Shown here one piece after another: positions 26,718 through 35,920 of a DNA stretch of 64,000 bases; the first letter of the stretch is position 1, and each line of letters starts with the position of its first letter. The DNA is from DATBGZ01 sp036557785. GTDB lineage: Bacteria > Actinomycetota > Actinomycetes > Mycobacteriales > Micromonosporaceae. The notes below the pieces were generated by a model that was given only the letters and a program-made list of their open reading frames with translations, was not told the origin of the DNA and did not search any database. Both the position numbers and the translations under genes were made by a program. Location: contig DATBGZ010000096.1 in the NCBI GenBank assembly GCA_036557785.1, positions 1 to 64,000 of the forward strand, read 5' to 3'.

Positions 26718-28607
26718 TCACTCCACGGTGACCGACTTGGCGAGGTTGCGGGGCTGGTCGACGTCGTGGCCGCGGGCGGTCGCGATCTCGCAGGCGAGCA
26801 CCTGCAACGGCACCGTGGTGACCAGGGGCGCGAGCAGCGTGGGCGTGGCCGGCACCTCGATGAGGTGGTCCGCGAAGGGCCGTACGGACGCGTCGCCCAC
26901 CTCGGCGATCACGATCGTGCGTGCGCCTCGGGCCCGCACCTCCTGGATGTTCGAGACCACCTTGTCGTGCAGCGTGTCGCGCCCCAGCGGCGACGGGACC
27001 ACGCAGACGACGGGGGTGCCGTCCTCGATCAGCGCGATCGGCCCGTGCTTGAGCTCGCCCGCGGCGAACCCCTCGGCGTGCATGTAGGCGAGCTCCTTGA
27101 GCTTGAGCGCGCCCTCCAGGGCCACCGGATAGCCGACATGGCGGCCGATGAAGAGCACGGAGCGGGAGTTCGCCAGCTCCCGGCCCAGCTCGCGGACCGC
27201 GTCCATGGTCTCCAGCACCTGGTCGACCGCGCCCGGCATCGCGCTGAGCTGGTCGAGCACTGCCGCGACCTCGTCGGCGAACTTCACGCCCCGGGCCTGG
27301 GCGAGGTAGAGCCCCACGAGGTAGCACGCCACGAGCTGGGTGAGGAACGCCTTCGTGGAGGCGACCGCGACCTCGGGCCCGGCGTGGGTGTAGAGCACCG
27401 CGTCGGACTCGCGCGGGATCGTGGAGCCGTTCGTGTTGCAGATCGCGAGCACCCGTGCCTTCTGGGCCCGGGCGTGGCGCAGGGCCATGAGCGTGTCCAT
27501 GGTCTCGCCGGACTGCGAGATGGCGACGACCAATGTCGATCGGTCCAGAACCGGGTCGCGGTAACGGAACTCGCTGGCCAGCTCGACCTCGCACGGGAGC
27601 CGGGTCCAGTGCTCGATCGCGTACTTCGCCACCAGGCCGGCGTGGTAGGCGGTACCGCAGGCGATGATGAAGACCTTGTCGACGTCGCGCAGCTCCGACT
27701 CGGTCAGCCGCGTCTCGTCCATCATGAGCGCGCCGGTCTGGCTGAGTCGCCCACGCAACGTGTCCGCCACGGCCCGCGGCTGCTCGGCGATCTCCTTGAG
27801 CATGAAGTAGTCGAAGCCGCCCTTCTCGGCGGCCGCCGCGTCCCAGTCGATGTGGAAGTCCTTGCCCACGGCCACCATGCCATCGAAGTCGGTGATCTCC
27901 ACCGTCTCCGCCGTGATGAGCACGACCTGGTCCTGGCCAAGCTCGATGGCCTCCCGCGTATGAGCGATGAAGGCGGATACGTCACTGGCCAGGAAGTTCT
28001 CCCCCTCGGCACGCCCGACCACCAGGGGCGAGTTGCGCCGCGCACCCACCACCGCGTCCGGCGTGTCCGAGTCGACCGCGAGCAGCGTGAACGCGCCCTC
28101 CAGCCGCCGGCACACCCGACGCATCGCCGCGGCCAGGTGGTGCGCGCCGTCGGCCTCGGTGTCGGCGGACCGTACGGCCGCGAGCTCGCGCTCCAGCAGG
28201 TGGGCCGCGCACTCGGTGTCGGTATCACTACGGAACTCGACACCCTCGGCCTCGAGCTCGGCGCGGAGGGCGGCGAAGTTCTCGATGATGCCGTTGTGGA
28301 TCACGGCGAGGCGTCCGTTGTGGGACCGGTGGGGGTGCGCGTTGCGGTCGGTGGGGCCACCGTGGGTCGCCCAGCGGGTGTGTCCGATCCCGGTGGTGCC
28401 GGTGTTGATGGCGCTCTCCGGCGCCTGGGCGGCGAGTTCCTGCTCCAGGTTGCCGAGCTTGCCGGCACGCTTGACGGTGAGCAGCGACCCGTCCCCGAGT
28501 ACCGCGACGCCCGCCGAGTCGTAGCCGCGGTACTCCAGACGCCGAAGGCCGCTCACCACGATCCCGAGCGCGGGTCGGGCGCCCGCGTAACCCACGATTC
28601 CGCACAT
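26718..28607 (-). CDS. glmS: Glucosamine-fructose-6-phosphate aminotransferase (isomerising)
   Basis: 629 residues. Makes glucosamine-6-phosphate from fructose-6-phosphate and glutamine, the entry to peptidoglycan precursors. The N-terminal Cys nucleophile (MCGIVGYAG) starts the glutaminase domain, and two SIS domains follow (ISQSGETMDTLMALRHA; SRSVLFIGRHVGYPVALEGA). It ends in the conserved PRNLAKSVTVE. No glmS ribozyme is seen; transcription appears to start at the ATG. Confidence 0.97.
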   Translation of the reverse strand: MCGIVGYAGARPALGIVVSGLRRLEYRGYDSAGVAVLGDGSLLTVKRAGKLGNLEQELAAQAPESAINTGTTGIGHTRWATHGGPTDRNAHPHRSHNGRLAVIHNGIIENFAALRAELEAEGVEFRSDTDTECAAHLLERELAAVRSADTEADGAHHLAAAMRRVCRRLEGAFTLLAVDSDTPDAVVGARRNSPLVVGRAEGENFLASDVSAFIAHTREAIELGQDQVVLITAETVEITDFDGMVAVGKDFHIDWDAAAAEKGGFDYFMLKEIAEQPRAVADTLRGRLSQTGALMMDETRLTESELRDVDKVFIIACGTAYHAGLVAKYAIEHWTRLPCEVELASEFRYRDPVLDRSTLVVAISQSGETMDTLMALRHARAQKARVLAICNTNGSTIPRESDAVLYTHAGPEVAVASTKAFLTQLVACYLVGLYLAQARGVKFADEVAAVLDQLSAMPGAVDQVLETMDAVRELGRELANSRSVLFIGRHVGYPVALEGALKLKELAYMHAEGFAAGELKHGPIALIEDGTPVVCVVPSPLGRDTLHDKVVSNIQEVRARGARTIVIAEVGDASVRPFADHLIEVPATPTLLAPLVTTVPLQVLACEIATARGHDVDQPRNLAKSVTVE

Positions 28608-28614
28608 GGCCGCG

Positions 28615-28620
28615 ATCGTA
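28615..28620 (-). promoter_or_regulatory. -10 box for leaderless glmS
   Basis: TACGAT on the minus strand, 7 bases before ATG 28607. Leaderless-type promoter; no -35 evident. Confidence 0.5.
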
Positions 28621-28727
28621 GCGGAGCTTCAATCACCCCGCATGCTCGGAAGCCAGACTTTCGCGCAGGCTGCGTGATCGGACGCCACCGTGTACCCTTC
28701 CCGACGCTGCCGGGCAGAATGCTGGAC

Positions 28728-29978
28728 ATGACTGACCTCGCCCCTCGGCGCACCAGGCGCGTGGCCCGGGGCGGTGCTGATCACCTCCCCGGTGCGGGAG
28801 TCGAGCGCATGCGCCCCTTCGGCACGACGATCTTCACGGAGATGTCCGCGCTGGCCGTCCGTACCGACTCGATCAACCTCGGCCAGGGGTTCCCCGACAC
28901 CGACGGACCGGTCGCGATGCTCGAGGCGGCAGCGCTCGCGCTGCGCTCGGGGCGCAACCAGTACCCGCCCCTGGCCGGCATTCCGGAGCTGCGGGCGGCC
29001 ATCGCGGCGCACCAACGCCGCTTCTACGGCCTGGAGTACGACCCGGACGCCGAGATCCTCGTGACGGCCGGCGCCACGGAGGCGATCGCGGCGTGCGTCC
29101 TCGGGCTGTGCGAGCCGGGCGACGAGGTGGTGCTCTTCGAGCCGTTCTACGACTCGTACGCCGCCAGCCTCAGCCTGGCCCACGCAACGCCCCGCCCGGT
29201 GACGCTGCGGCCCATGGCTGACGGCCGGTACGGCTTCGACCCGGACGAGCTACGCGCCGCGTTCTCCGGCCGGACCAAGGTGGTCCTGCTGAACTCGCCG
29301 CACAACCCCACCGGGAAGGTCTTCACACCCTCCGAACTGGACGCCGTGGCGCAGTTGTGCCAGGAGTACGACGCGATCGCGGTGACCGACGAGGTCTATG
29401 AGCACCTCGTGTTCTCTGATGCCGGCCCTGTTGATGATCCGTCCACTGTGCACTGTCCGATCGCGACGTTGCCGGGCATGAGGGAGCGGACGTTGCGCGT
29501 CTCGTCGGGCGGGAAGACGTTCTCCTGCACCGGATGGAAAGTCGGCTGGGTGAGCGGGCCGGCCCAACTGGTGGCCGCGGCCACCCGGGTGAAGCAGTTC
29601 CTCACCTTCGTCAATGCCGGGCCGCTGCAGCCCGCGATCGCGGTGGCCCTCGGGCTGCCCGATTCGTACTTTTCGCAGTTCGCGTCCTCCTTGCAGCACA
29701 AGCGCGACGCGCTGGTCGACGGGCTGAGTGCGGCCGGCCTCACCGTCTACGCCTCGGAGGGCACCTACTTCGTGACCGTCGACATCACCCCGCTGGGTGG
29801 CACCGACGGCGTCGAGTTCTGCCTGTCGCTGCCGCAACGCTGCCGCGTGGTCGCCATCCCGGCCCAGGTCTTCTACGCCGACCCCGCCCCGGGCCGGCAC
29901 ATCGTGCGGTTCGCCTTCTGCAAACGCGACGAGGTCATCGCCGATGCCGCCACTCGCCTGCGCCGCCTCGCCGCATGA
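28728..29978 (+). CDS. PLP-dependent aminotransferase, class I (DapC/methionine aminotransferase-like)
   Basis: 416 residues from ATG 28728 (ATG 28719 is in frame too). Fold-type I aminotransferase: INLGQGFPDTDGP, NSPHNPTGKVF, the PLP-lysine motif SSGGKTFSCTGWKVGW, and the C-terminal Arg region HIVRFAFCKRD. It resembles the group annotated as N-succinyldiaminopimelate or methionine aminotransferase; the exact acceptor cannot be decided. TACCCT at 28693-28698 is a possible -10. Confidence 0.92.
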   Translation: MTDLAPRRTRRVARGGADHLPGAGVERMRPFGTTIFTEMSALAVRTDSINLGQGFPDTDGPVAMLEAAALALRSGRNQYPPLAGIPELRAAIAAHQRRFYGLEYDPDAEILVTAGATEAIAACVLGLCEPGDEVVLFEPFYDSYAASLSLAHATPRPVTLRPMADGRYGFDPDELRAAFSGRTKVVLLNSPHNPTGKVFTPSELDAVAQLCQEYDAIAVTDEVYEHLVFSDAGPVDDPSTVHCPIATLPGMRERTLRVSSGGKTFSCTGWKVGWVSGPAQLVAAATRVKQFLTFVNAGPLQPAIAVALGLPDSYFSQFASSLQHKRDALVDGLSAAGLTVYASEGTYFVTVDITPLGGTDGVEFCLSLPQRCRVVAIPAQVFYADPAPGRHIVRFAFCKRDEVIADAATRLRRLAA

Positions 29979-30538
29979 CCCAACCGCCGGCCGACGTGCC
30001 GAGGCGTGGCAGCATGCTCGGGCGCCGCATGGCATCGACGGCCGCCATGGCCGCCCTGGCGCTCGGTGCGGCCGCCGGTTGCTCTGGGCTGCAGGCGCCC
30101 GGCGGTTCCGCGCCGCCTGAGGGCACCGGCGATGCCTGCTCGCGGGGCGTCAAAGCCACCGATCCGGGCGTGGTGAGCGTCCACTGTGGTGGGACCGCGA
30201 GGTTCCGGGTCCAGGCCGGATCGGCGGCGAAGACCCTCCCGGGCGGCGACTGCGTCAGCGCGGGCGACAGTTGGAGCGCGACGGTCGGGGTGGTCATCGA
30301 CTACAACGGCCTGCACGGCGTCTACGCGGGGCCGCAGGTCGACGTGGTCTCCGTCAACAACACCACCACACCCGGCCGCGGCACGGTGCAGGTCACCCTC
30401 GACGCAGATAGCTACTTCGATCTCGACGACGCCGCGTTGACGCTCTCAGCGGACCACAAGAGCGCACATATCGAGGGCACGAGCGAAGACCTCTCCGATG
30501 ATCCGGGCGCCGCCATCGTTGTCGACATCACCTGCTGA
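29975..30538 (+). CDS. Small lipoprotein, unknown function
   Basis: 187 residues. The signal AAMAALALGAAAGC gives a lipobox Cys at about residue 36. A Thr/Ser/Asp-rich mature part (about 150 residues) with three or four Cys looks like a compact beta domain. It is similar in style to the actinobacterial lipoprotein-antigen family (LpqH-like: VDVVSVNNTTTPGRGTVQV), but this is a guess. ATG overlaps the aminotransferase stop (ATGA), so they share a transcript. Confidence 0.8.
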   Translation: MTQPPADVPRRGSMLGRRMASTAAMAALALGAAAGCSGLQAPGGSAPPEGTGDACSRGVKATDPGVVSVHCGGTARFRVQAGSAAKTLPGGDCVSAGDSWSATVGVVIDYNGLHGVYAGPQVDVVSVNNTTTPGRGTVQVTLDADSYFDLDDAALTLSADHKSAHIEGTSEDLSDDPGAAIVVDITC

Positions 30539-30557
30539 ACGGCCGTACGGCTCGGAC

Positions 30558-32099
30558 CTACAGGGTCGCGCCGAGCTGCCAGGGGACGAACTCCTCCAAG
30601 CCGAAGCCGAGTTCCTCGCTGAGCGTCCGGCGCCCCGACGCAGTCTGCAGGATCAGGTCGAAGATGCGCTGCCCCACCTCCGGGACGGTCGACTCGCCGT
30701 CGGCGATGACGCCGCAGTTGATGTCCATGTCCTCGGTCATCCGCTGGTACAGCTCGGTATTCGTGGCGAGCTTGAGGCACGGGGTCGGGCGGGAACCGAA
30801 AACCGAGCCGCGACCGGTGGTGAAGCACAGCACCGTCGCGCCGCCCGCCACGAGTCCCGTCGCGTTGACCGGATCGTAGCCAGGGGTGTCCATATAGACC
30901 AGCCCACGCGTACTGGGTCGCTCGCCGTAACGGACCACATCGCAGAGCTGGGTCGTGCCGCCCTTCGCGATCGCGCCCAGCGACTTCTCCAGGATCGTGG
31001 TCAGCCCGCCGGCCTTGTTGCCCGGCGACGGGTTGTTCTCCAGTGAGCTGCCGTCCTGCTCGACATGCCGCTGCCACCACCGGATCCGCTCGACCAGCCG
31101 CTGCCCGACCTCGTCGCTGACGGCGCGCTCGAGCAGCAGGTGCTCGGCGCCGTAGATCTCCGGCGTCTCACCGAAGATCGCGGTGCCGCCCTGCTGGACC
31201 ACGAGGTCGGCCGCGGCTCCCAACGCCGGGTTCGCCGTGATGCCGGAGTAGCCGTCCGAGCCGCCGCACTCCATGGCCAGGACCAGCTCGCTGCACGGCA
31301 CCGGTTCCCGGCGTGCCTGGGCGGCAACGGGCAGCATCTCTTCGATGCGCCGCACCGCCTCCTCGACCGTACGGCGGGTACCTCCGAGGTCCTGGATCGT
31401 CATGAGGTGCACCGGTACCCCGTCCGCCACCTCCCAGTCACCCGCGAGCGAGACGACCTGGTTCACCTCGCACCCGAGCCCGATCACCAGGAGCCCGGCG
31501 AAGTTGGGATGTTCGGCGTAGCCGCGCAGCGTGCGCTGCAGCGTGTCGAAGCCCTCGTGCCCGCGTCCCGCGGTGCCACAGCCACCCGTGTGCGTCAGCG
31601 CAACGACGCCGTCGACGCCCGGGAGCTGCGCGACCAGCGCCTCCGCCCGCGACGCGACGAGCTTGGCGACCGTCGCGGAGCAGTTCACCGACGAGACGAT
31701 GCCGAGGTAGTTGCGGGTGCCGACTCTGCCGTTGGCGCGCCGGTATCCCAGGAACGTTGCCCGGTCGGCCTCCGGGACGTACGCGATCGGCGAGCGGCGT
31801 GAGCCCACGGCCACCTGAGCATCGACCGGGCGGTACTCCAGGTTGTGGGAGTGCACATGGTCGCCGGGCGCGATGGGGACGCTGGCGTACCCGATGACCT
31901 GCCCGTACTTGTGCACCGCTGCGCCCTGCCCGACCGCCCGGATGGCGAGCTTGTGCCCCCGTGGCACCCCTGCGGGCAGCGTCAGCGCCGTGCCGTCGGC
32001 GAGGTGCAGCGGCCCTGGGACGAGATCCGCGAGAGCGACCACCACGTCATCGGCCTGGTTGAGCCGTACGGTCCTCTCCGCCTCTCCCGGGACCGTCAT
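30558..32099 (-). CDS. Altronate dehydratase-type enzyme (UxaA family)
   Basis: 513 residues from ATG 32099 (GTG 32108 is an in-frame alternative). It has an N-terminal SAF-like domain (about residues 5-90), then the UxaA/GarD C-terminal body: GYRRANGRVGTRNYLGIVSSVNCSA, LTHTGGCG, GLGCEVNQ, and MECGGSDGYSGITANPALG. The family dehydrates sugar acids (altronate, galactarate). Cys residues of the metal site are present. It stands alone, with no uxa or gar partner nearby, so its substrate is uncertain. Confidence 0.9.
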   Translation of the reverse strand: MTVPGEAERTVRLNQADDVVVALADLVPGPLHLADGTALTLPAGVPRGHKLAIRAVGQGAAVHKYGQVIGYASVPIAPGDHVHSHNLEYRPVDAQVAVGSRRSPIAYVPEADRATFLGYRRANGRVGTRNYLGIVSSVNCSATVAKLVASRAEALVAQLPGVDGVVALTHTGGCGTAGRGHEGFDTLQRTLRGYAEHPNFAGLLVIGLGCEVNQVVSLAGDWEVADGVPVHLMTIQDLGGTRRTVEEAVRRIEEMLPVAAQARREPVPCSELVLAMECGGSDGYSGITANPALGAAADLVVQQGGTAIFGETPEIYGAEHLLLERAVSDEVGQRLVERIRWWQRHVEQDGSSLENNPSPGNKAGGLTTILEKSLGAIAKGGTTQLCDVVRYGERPSTRGLVYMDTPGYDPVNATGLVAGGATVLCFTTGRGSVFGSRPTPCLKLATNTELYQRMTEDMDINCGVIADGESTVPEVGQRIFDLILQTASGRRTLSEELGFGLEEFVPWQLGATL

Positions 32100-32108
32100 C
32101 GTGCCCAC

Positions 32109-32443
32109 AGCCGAGAATCCGAATACCCGGCGCTGACATCGGTCACATCCGGCAGCCTACCTACCGCGCCAGCAACGCCGATGTCCGCTCTGTGCCAGGC
32201 GTCGAACTCGAATCCGGTGGCCTTCGCCAACAGCCACACCCTCCCAGAAGTACCCCAATTGGGTTCGTGGCCGAGTTGCGTCCTGTGTCCAGCTCACCTT
32301 GAACCGCCGTCTCCGCACCTCCGCGGCGGTGTAGAGCGGCTGTGGAGCCGATGTAGAGGAGACGTGGAGCAAGGCGTCGGAGGCTGAGGTTCCGGGCCGG
32401 ATCGCCCGAGCAACCTGACCACAGAACGGAACGGAGGGCACGT
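32109..32443. other. Intergenic region, 335 bp, with repeat array
   Basis: No gene. It includes the palindrome CCCAATTGGG at 32254-32263 and the four 11-bp-spaced heptads at 32330-32369. It probably carries the promoters for the dehydratase (minus) and the CHAP gene (plus). Confidence 0.55.
32330..32369 (+). promoter_or_regulatory. Four direct heptads at 11-bp spacing
   Basis: TGTAGAG (32330), TGTGGAG (32341), TGTAGAG (32352) and CGTGGAG (32363) repeat with exact 11-base steps, one helical turn. This geometry is typical of SARP and similar regulators that bind direct repeats on one DNA face. It lies 75 bases before the CHAP gene start. The -10 is not clear. Confidence 0.5.
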
Positions 32444-33868
32444 ATGGCAAAGCCCATCCATGCAGTCCTGTCGACCTTGCGTGCCGCACAACGATCTCCA
32501 TCGACCCACCGGTCTCCTACCGCACGACCCGCGACCTGGGTCGTCGCCCTAGTCCTGGCGGTCACGGCGGGCGCTGTCGCCGTCGCCCATCCGGCCCACG
32601 CTGCTGGCACGGTCCGCGACGACATTGTCTCTATCGCCTATCGCGAACTCGGCGACAGCTCCCGCAATACCGAGTACGCCAACAACTGCAGCTGGTACGG
32701 CCACGAGATGCTCGGCTGGCCGCACAGCGGTGAGTGCGTCGACAATAACCCGGCTCACAATGACTTTGGTGGCGGCGGGGACCAGTACAACTGGTGCGCG
32801 ACATTCGCCAAGTACGTCTGGCGAGAGGGTGGTGCCACGGATCTCGGCGGGATCGATGGCTACGCACAGACGTTCCGTACCTATGGCGAGCAGCACGGAA
32901 CGTTTCATTTCCCGGCCGGCTATACGCCGCAGCCCGGTGACGCAATCGTCTTCGACTTTTTTGCAGGCACTAGGTACCCGATCGACCACGTAGCGATAGT
33001 CACGTCGGCTTCCGGTTCGAGGGTCTACACGATTGGCGGGAACGAGAGCGGCGCTCCTGGCGAGCCGGACGCAGTGCGGGCATCAAGTTACCTGCTCACC
33101 AACGCCCACATCGTGGGGTACTCATCGCCGGCGAACGCAGAGGGCGCTTCGTCGGGGACGGCCTCCATCTATGGCGCCATGAGCGATGGCCGCCTTACGT
33201 TCACGAACATCGACGGTGCGAGTGGCGAGCGTACGCACGGGGCCGTCGTGTCCTCGGCCTCACTCGGGTTCGTGCCTGTTGCGATGGCGACATTGAACTT
33301 CAACACGATTCTCGTTACCTCGCCAGATGGCGGCCTCTACCGCGTCGACGTCATCACGAACAACACCGAGCTTATCTTCGAACCACCGATACGTTTGGGC
33401 GGTGGGTGGACCCATAGTCTGCTCGCCTTCGACGGACATGGGCACCTGTATGGCATCGCCGGTTCGACGCTACGTCGGTACACTGTGAATGCGGCGAAGC
33501 CGGTTATCACTGATATTGCGAACAACACGGTCATCGGCACGGGTTTCACCCTCAAGACGCTCACGGCAACCGGGGCGGACTGGATTCTCGGCACGACCAC
33601 GGCCGGACAGCTGATCTCGTACCAGATCCGAGGGGCCGGGGACTGGGACCGTTACGAGCTGCGCTCCACGACCTGGCAGGTGTTCGACATGATGCTGTCG
33701 CCCGGCGGAGGTGTCTATTACGCCCACAAACCAGACGGCTCAATGTACTGGTACCTCGACCAAAACCCCTACGACGGAAGTAGCGCGGATCTGACCAGCC
33801 AGGGCGCGGTGGACGCTAGTGGCTGGAGCCAAATGCTCCTCTCGGCGCAGCCAGCCACGGTCTCCTAG
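32444..33868 (+). CDS. Secreted CHAP-domain amidase with C-terminal propeller-like domain
   Basis: 474 residues; GGAGG precedes ATG 32444. A long Sec signal (VVALVLAVTAGAVAVAHPAHA, ending near residue 53) is followed by a CHAP domain (about 60-220) with the nucleophile in NWCATFAKYVW and the His in YPIDHVAIVTSA. Residues about 230-474 form repeated blades (GGLYRVDVI, GHLYGIAG, GGVYYAHKPDGSMYWY) like a tachylectin-type beta-propeller that could bind sugars. Likely a wall hydrolase or an exported effector. A strong hairpin follows the gene. Confidence 0.85.
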   Translation: MAKPIHAVLSTLRAAQRSPSTHRSPTARPATWVVALVLAVTAGAVAVAHPAHAAGTVRDDIVSIAYRELGDSSRNTEYANNCSWYGHEMLGWPHSGECVDNNPAHNDFGGGGDQYNWCATFAKYVWREGGATDLGGIDGYAQTFRTYGEQHGTFHFPAGYTPQPGDAIVFDFFAGTRYPIDHVAIVTSASGSRVYTIGGNESGAPGEPDAVRASSYLLTNAHIVGYSSPANAEGASSGTASIYGAMSDGRLTFTNIDGASGERTHGAVVSSASLGFVPVAMATLNFNTILVTSPDGGLYRVDVITNNTELIFEPPIRLGGGWTHSLLAFDGHGHLYGIAGSTLRRYTVNAAKPVITDIANNTVIGTGFTLKTLTATGADWILGTTTAGQLISYQIRGAGDWDRYELRSTTWQVFDMMLSPGGGVYYAHKPDGSMYWYLDQNPYDGSSADLTSQGAVDASGWSQMLLSAQPATVS

Positions 33869-33918
33869 CGATCCAGGCCCCTGGTGGCGTTGTGAGCACG
33901 CCGATATTCAGGAGCCGC

Positions 33919-33958
33919 CGTTGTGGGGTGGTGGGGATCCGCCCGCCACCCCACAACG
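33919..33958. terminator. Strong bidirectional terminator hairpin
   Basis: Perfect 13-bp arms (33919-33931 CGTTGTGGGGTGG; 33946-33958), extendable inward to about 17 pairs with a 6-base loop. It sits between two convergent genes (33868 plus, 34079 minus). Confidence 0.75.
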
Positions 33959-34078
33959 TCGTGGCCTTCCGACACTGCCAGCTTCGATCCGCCCCGGACC
34001 CCACTCGTGCCGCGCCCGAAAGCCTGCTGCATCACGGCGCGCGGTGAGCTTCTCCACGTTGACATCGACGTCGTCGAC

Positions 34079-35920
34079 TCACCGTCCGAAGGCCTGCTTC
34101 AGGGCGGCCGGAACGTCGCGGGGCTGGCCGGTGCCCGCGAAGAGGGTGACGATCGCGTCGTTCAACGCGGTGCCGCCGCCCGAGCCGAGGAAGGTGTCGA
34201 GCCAGAGCTGAACGGCGCTGGCCTGCTGGGTGGCGATGGCACTGGTCTTGAGCGCCGGATCGGTCAGGCCGACCTCGGCGCCCTTCACGACCGGGATGCC
34301 GACGCCGGTGGCCGCGAAGCCCGTCTGCACGTCGACACTGTCGAGGTACTTCAGGAACTCCACGCACTCCGGCGGGGCGTCCTTGCGGCAGGCGAAGCCG
34401 TCACCGCTGCCGAGCTGCGCGGTCTGGTTGCCGCCCGCGCCGGCGACCGACGGGAACGGGAACCAGCCGAGGAACGCCGGCTCCTGCCTGTCCGGGGCGA
34501 GGCTGGCCATGACGCCACCCTCCCAGGGGCCCATGAGCGTCATCGCGGCACTGCCGTCAGCGACCAGGCCGGCCGAGCCGTCCACCGTCTGGTCCTCGTC
34601 GGCGATGAAGGAATCCTGGAACGGCTGGGTCGCGATGAACGCCTGCAGGTCCTGGCCCGCCTTGACGTAGCACGGGTCGGACCAGGTCGCCCGGTCCGGG
34701 TGGCCGAAGTCGAGCAGGGTGCTCGCGCTGCACTCGCGCAGCGCGAAGTTGTACCACCAGTGTGCGGCCGGCCACTTGTCACCGGCGCCGACCGAGATCG
34801 GGATGGCGTGGATGGCCTTGAGCTTGGTGACGTCGGAGTTCAGCTCGTCGATCGTCGTGGGCGCTGAGCCAATGCCGGCCTGGGCGAAGAGGTCCTTGTT
34901 GTACCAGAAGCCCTCCACGCCGAAGTCGTAGGGCAGGCCGTACTGGCAACCGTGCACGGCCCAGGCGGTCGCGGCGCCGCCGATGGCGGCGACCGCGGCC
35001 TTGGTAGCGGCGGTGATGTCCTGCACGTAGCCGCCCTCCACCTGGTCGACGAGCTCAGCGCCGCCCCAGACCTGGAAGATCTCCGGCAGCGTGCCCGCCG
35101 CCTCGGCGGCCGGGATCTTCGTATGCTGCAGGTCGATGGTCTCGTCGGCCCTGATGCTGATCGTCACGGTCGGGTGGAGCGCGTGGAAGTCGTCCGCGAC
35201 CTGCTGCCAGTAGTCCTGGCCCGCGCCCGGCGTGTTCTGGTTGTTCCACCACGTGAGGGTAATGGGGTTCTTGTAGAGGTTGTCCAAGGCCGGGGTGGTC
35301 GCGCACGGGCCCCCGGGGCCGTTTGAGTGGGGGGAGACCGGGGTGTGGCGCGTGAGTAGGAGCGGGACCGCGACTGCCAGTGCCAGCACTGCGACGGCCG
35401 TCCCGACTACCGCCAGCGTACGAGTCGCTCGCCGACGGGGTGCCGCAGGCGGCGCGCTAAAATCGAGAACCGACGATGACGATGGTTCGCCCACCGCCCG
35501 GGGCGACGCCTTCACCGTCGCCGGGGTATCGGCAACGTGGGCCGGCGGGGCGGTGACTGAACCGCCGAGTTGTCGGACGAACCGTTCGGACGGCAGGCGA
35601 CCGCCGCGCACATCCTCGTAGCTCATCGTATTGAGAATCATGAGGGCGTCGCCGCTCAGGAGAAGCGGCAGTATGCGCTTTTCCTTCTGCCGAGCCCGAT
35701 TGATCTCAATTTTGACCCAGTCGGAGTCGTCGGCGTGCGGTGTCATGACCACCAGTAACGCGTCGCACTCGTCGATCTGCTGCCTGACGATACGCTCGAA
35801 TCGGTCTCCGGTCAGAACGGCGTAATCGAACCATGTCTCAATACCAGCGCTACGCAAATACTCTGCCAGCCGTATTGCATATGCTTGGTCCTCGTGGCTG
35901 TAGCTGATGAAGACCTTCAC
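34079..35920 (-). CDS. Transmembrane TIR domain fused to an extracellular sugar-binding protein
   Basis: 613 residues from GTG 35920 (GGAGGG 9 bases upstream). Residues 1-120 are a TIR domain: KVFISYSHEDQAYAIRLAEYL, ETWFD at 28-32, and SDWVKIE with W68 and E72 where TIR NADases carry their catalytic Glu. A Pro/Ser-rich linker (122-161) leads to RRR and one membrane helix (about 168-189), so the N-terminus should be inside. Residues about 210-613 are a complete family 1 ABC solute-binding domain (PITLTWWNNQNTPGAGQDYW; DFGVEGFWYNKDLFAQAG; MTLMGPWEGG). No ABC permease or ATPase lies nearby, so sensing rather than transport is inferred. Confidence 0.9.
   Translation of the reverse strand: MKVFISYSHEDQAYAIRLAEYLRSAGIETWFDYAVLTGDRFERIVRQQIDECDALLVVMTPHADDSDWVKIEINRARQKEKRILPLLLSGDALMILNTMSYEDVRGGRLPSERFVRQLGGSVTAPPAHVADTPATVKASPRAVGEPSSSSVLDFSAPPAAPRRRATRTLAVVGTAVAVLALAVAVPLLLTRHTPVSPHSNGPGGPCATTPALDNLYKNPITLTWWNNQNTPGAGQDYWQQVADDFHALHPTVTISIRADETIDLQHTKIPAAEAAGTLPEIFQVWGGAELVDQVEGGYVQDITAATKAAVAAIGGAATAWAVHGCQYGLPYDFGVEGFWYNKDLFAQAGIGSAPTTIDELNSDVTKLKAIHAIPISVGAGDKWPAAHWWYNFALRECSASTLLDFGHPDRATWSDPCYVKAGQDLQAFIATQPFQDSFIADEDQTVDGSAGLVADGSAAMTLMGPWEGGVMASLAPDRQEPAFLGWFPFPSVAGAGGNQTAQLGSGDGFACRKDAPPECVEFLKYLDSVDVQTGFAATGVGIPVVKGAEVGLTDPALKTSAIATQQASAVQLWLDTFLGSGGGTALNDAIVTLFAGTGQPRDVPAALKQAFGR

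Noticed and set aside
26718..28607. glmS ribozyme
   Set aside because: No leader exists if transcription starts at the ATG, and no conserved ribozyme core is visible upstream.
26766..28700. Upstream extension of the aminotransferase frame across glmS
   Set aside because: Antisense to glmS; the real start is near 28728, just before MTDLAPRRTRRV.
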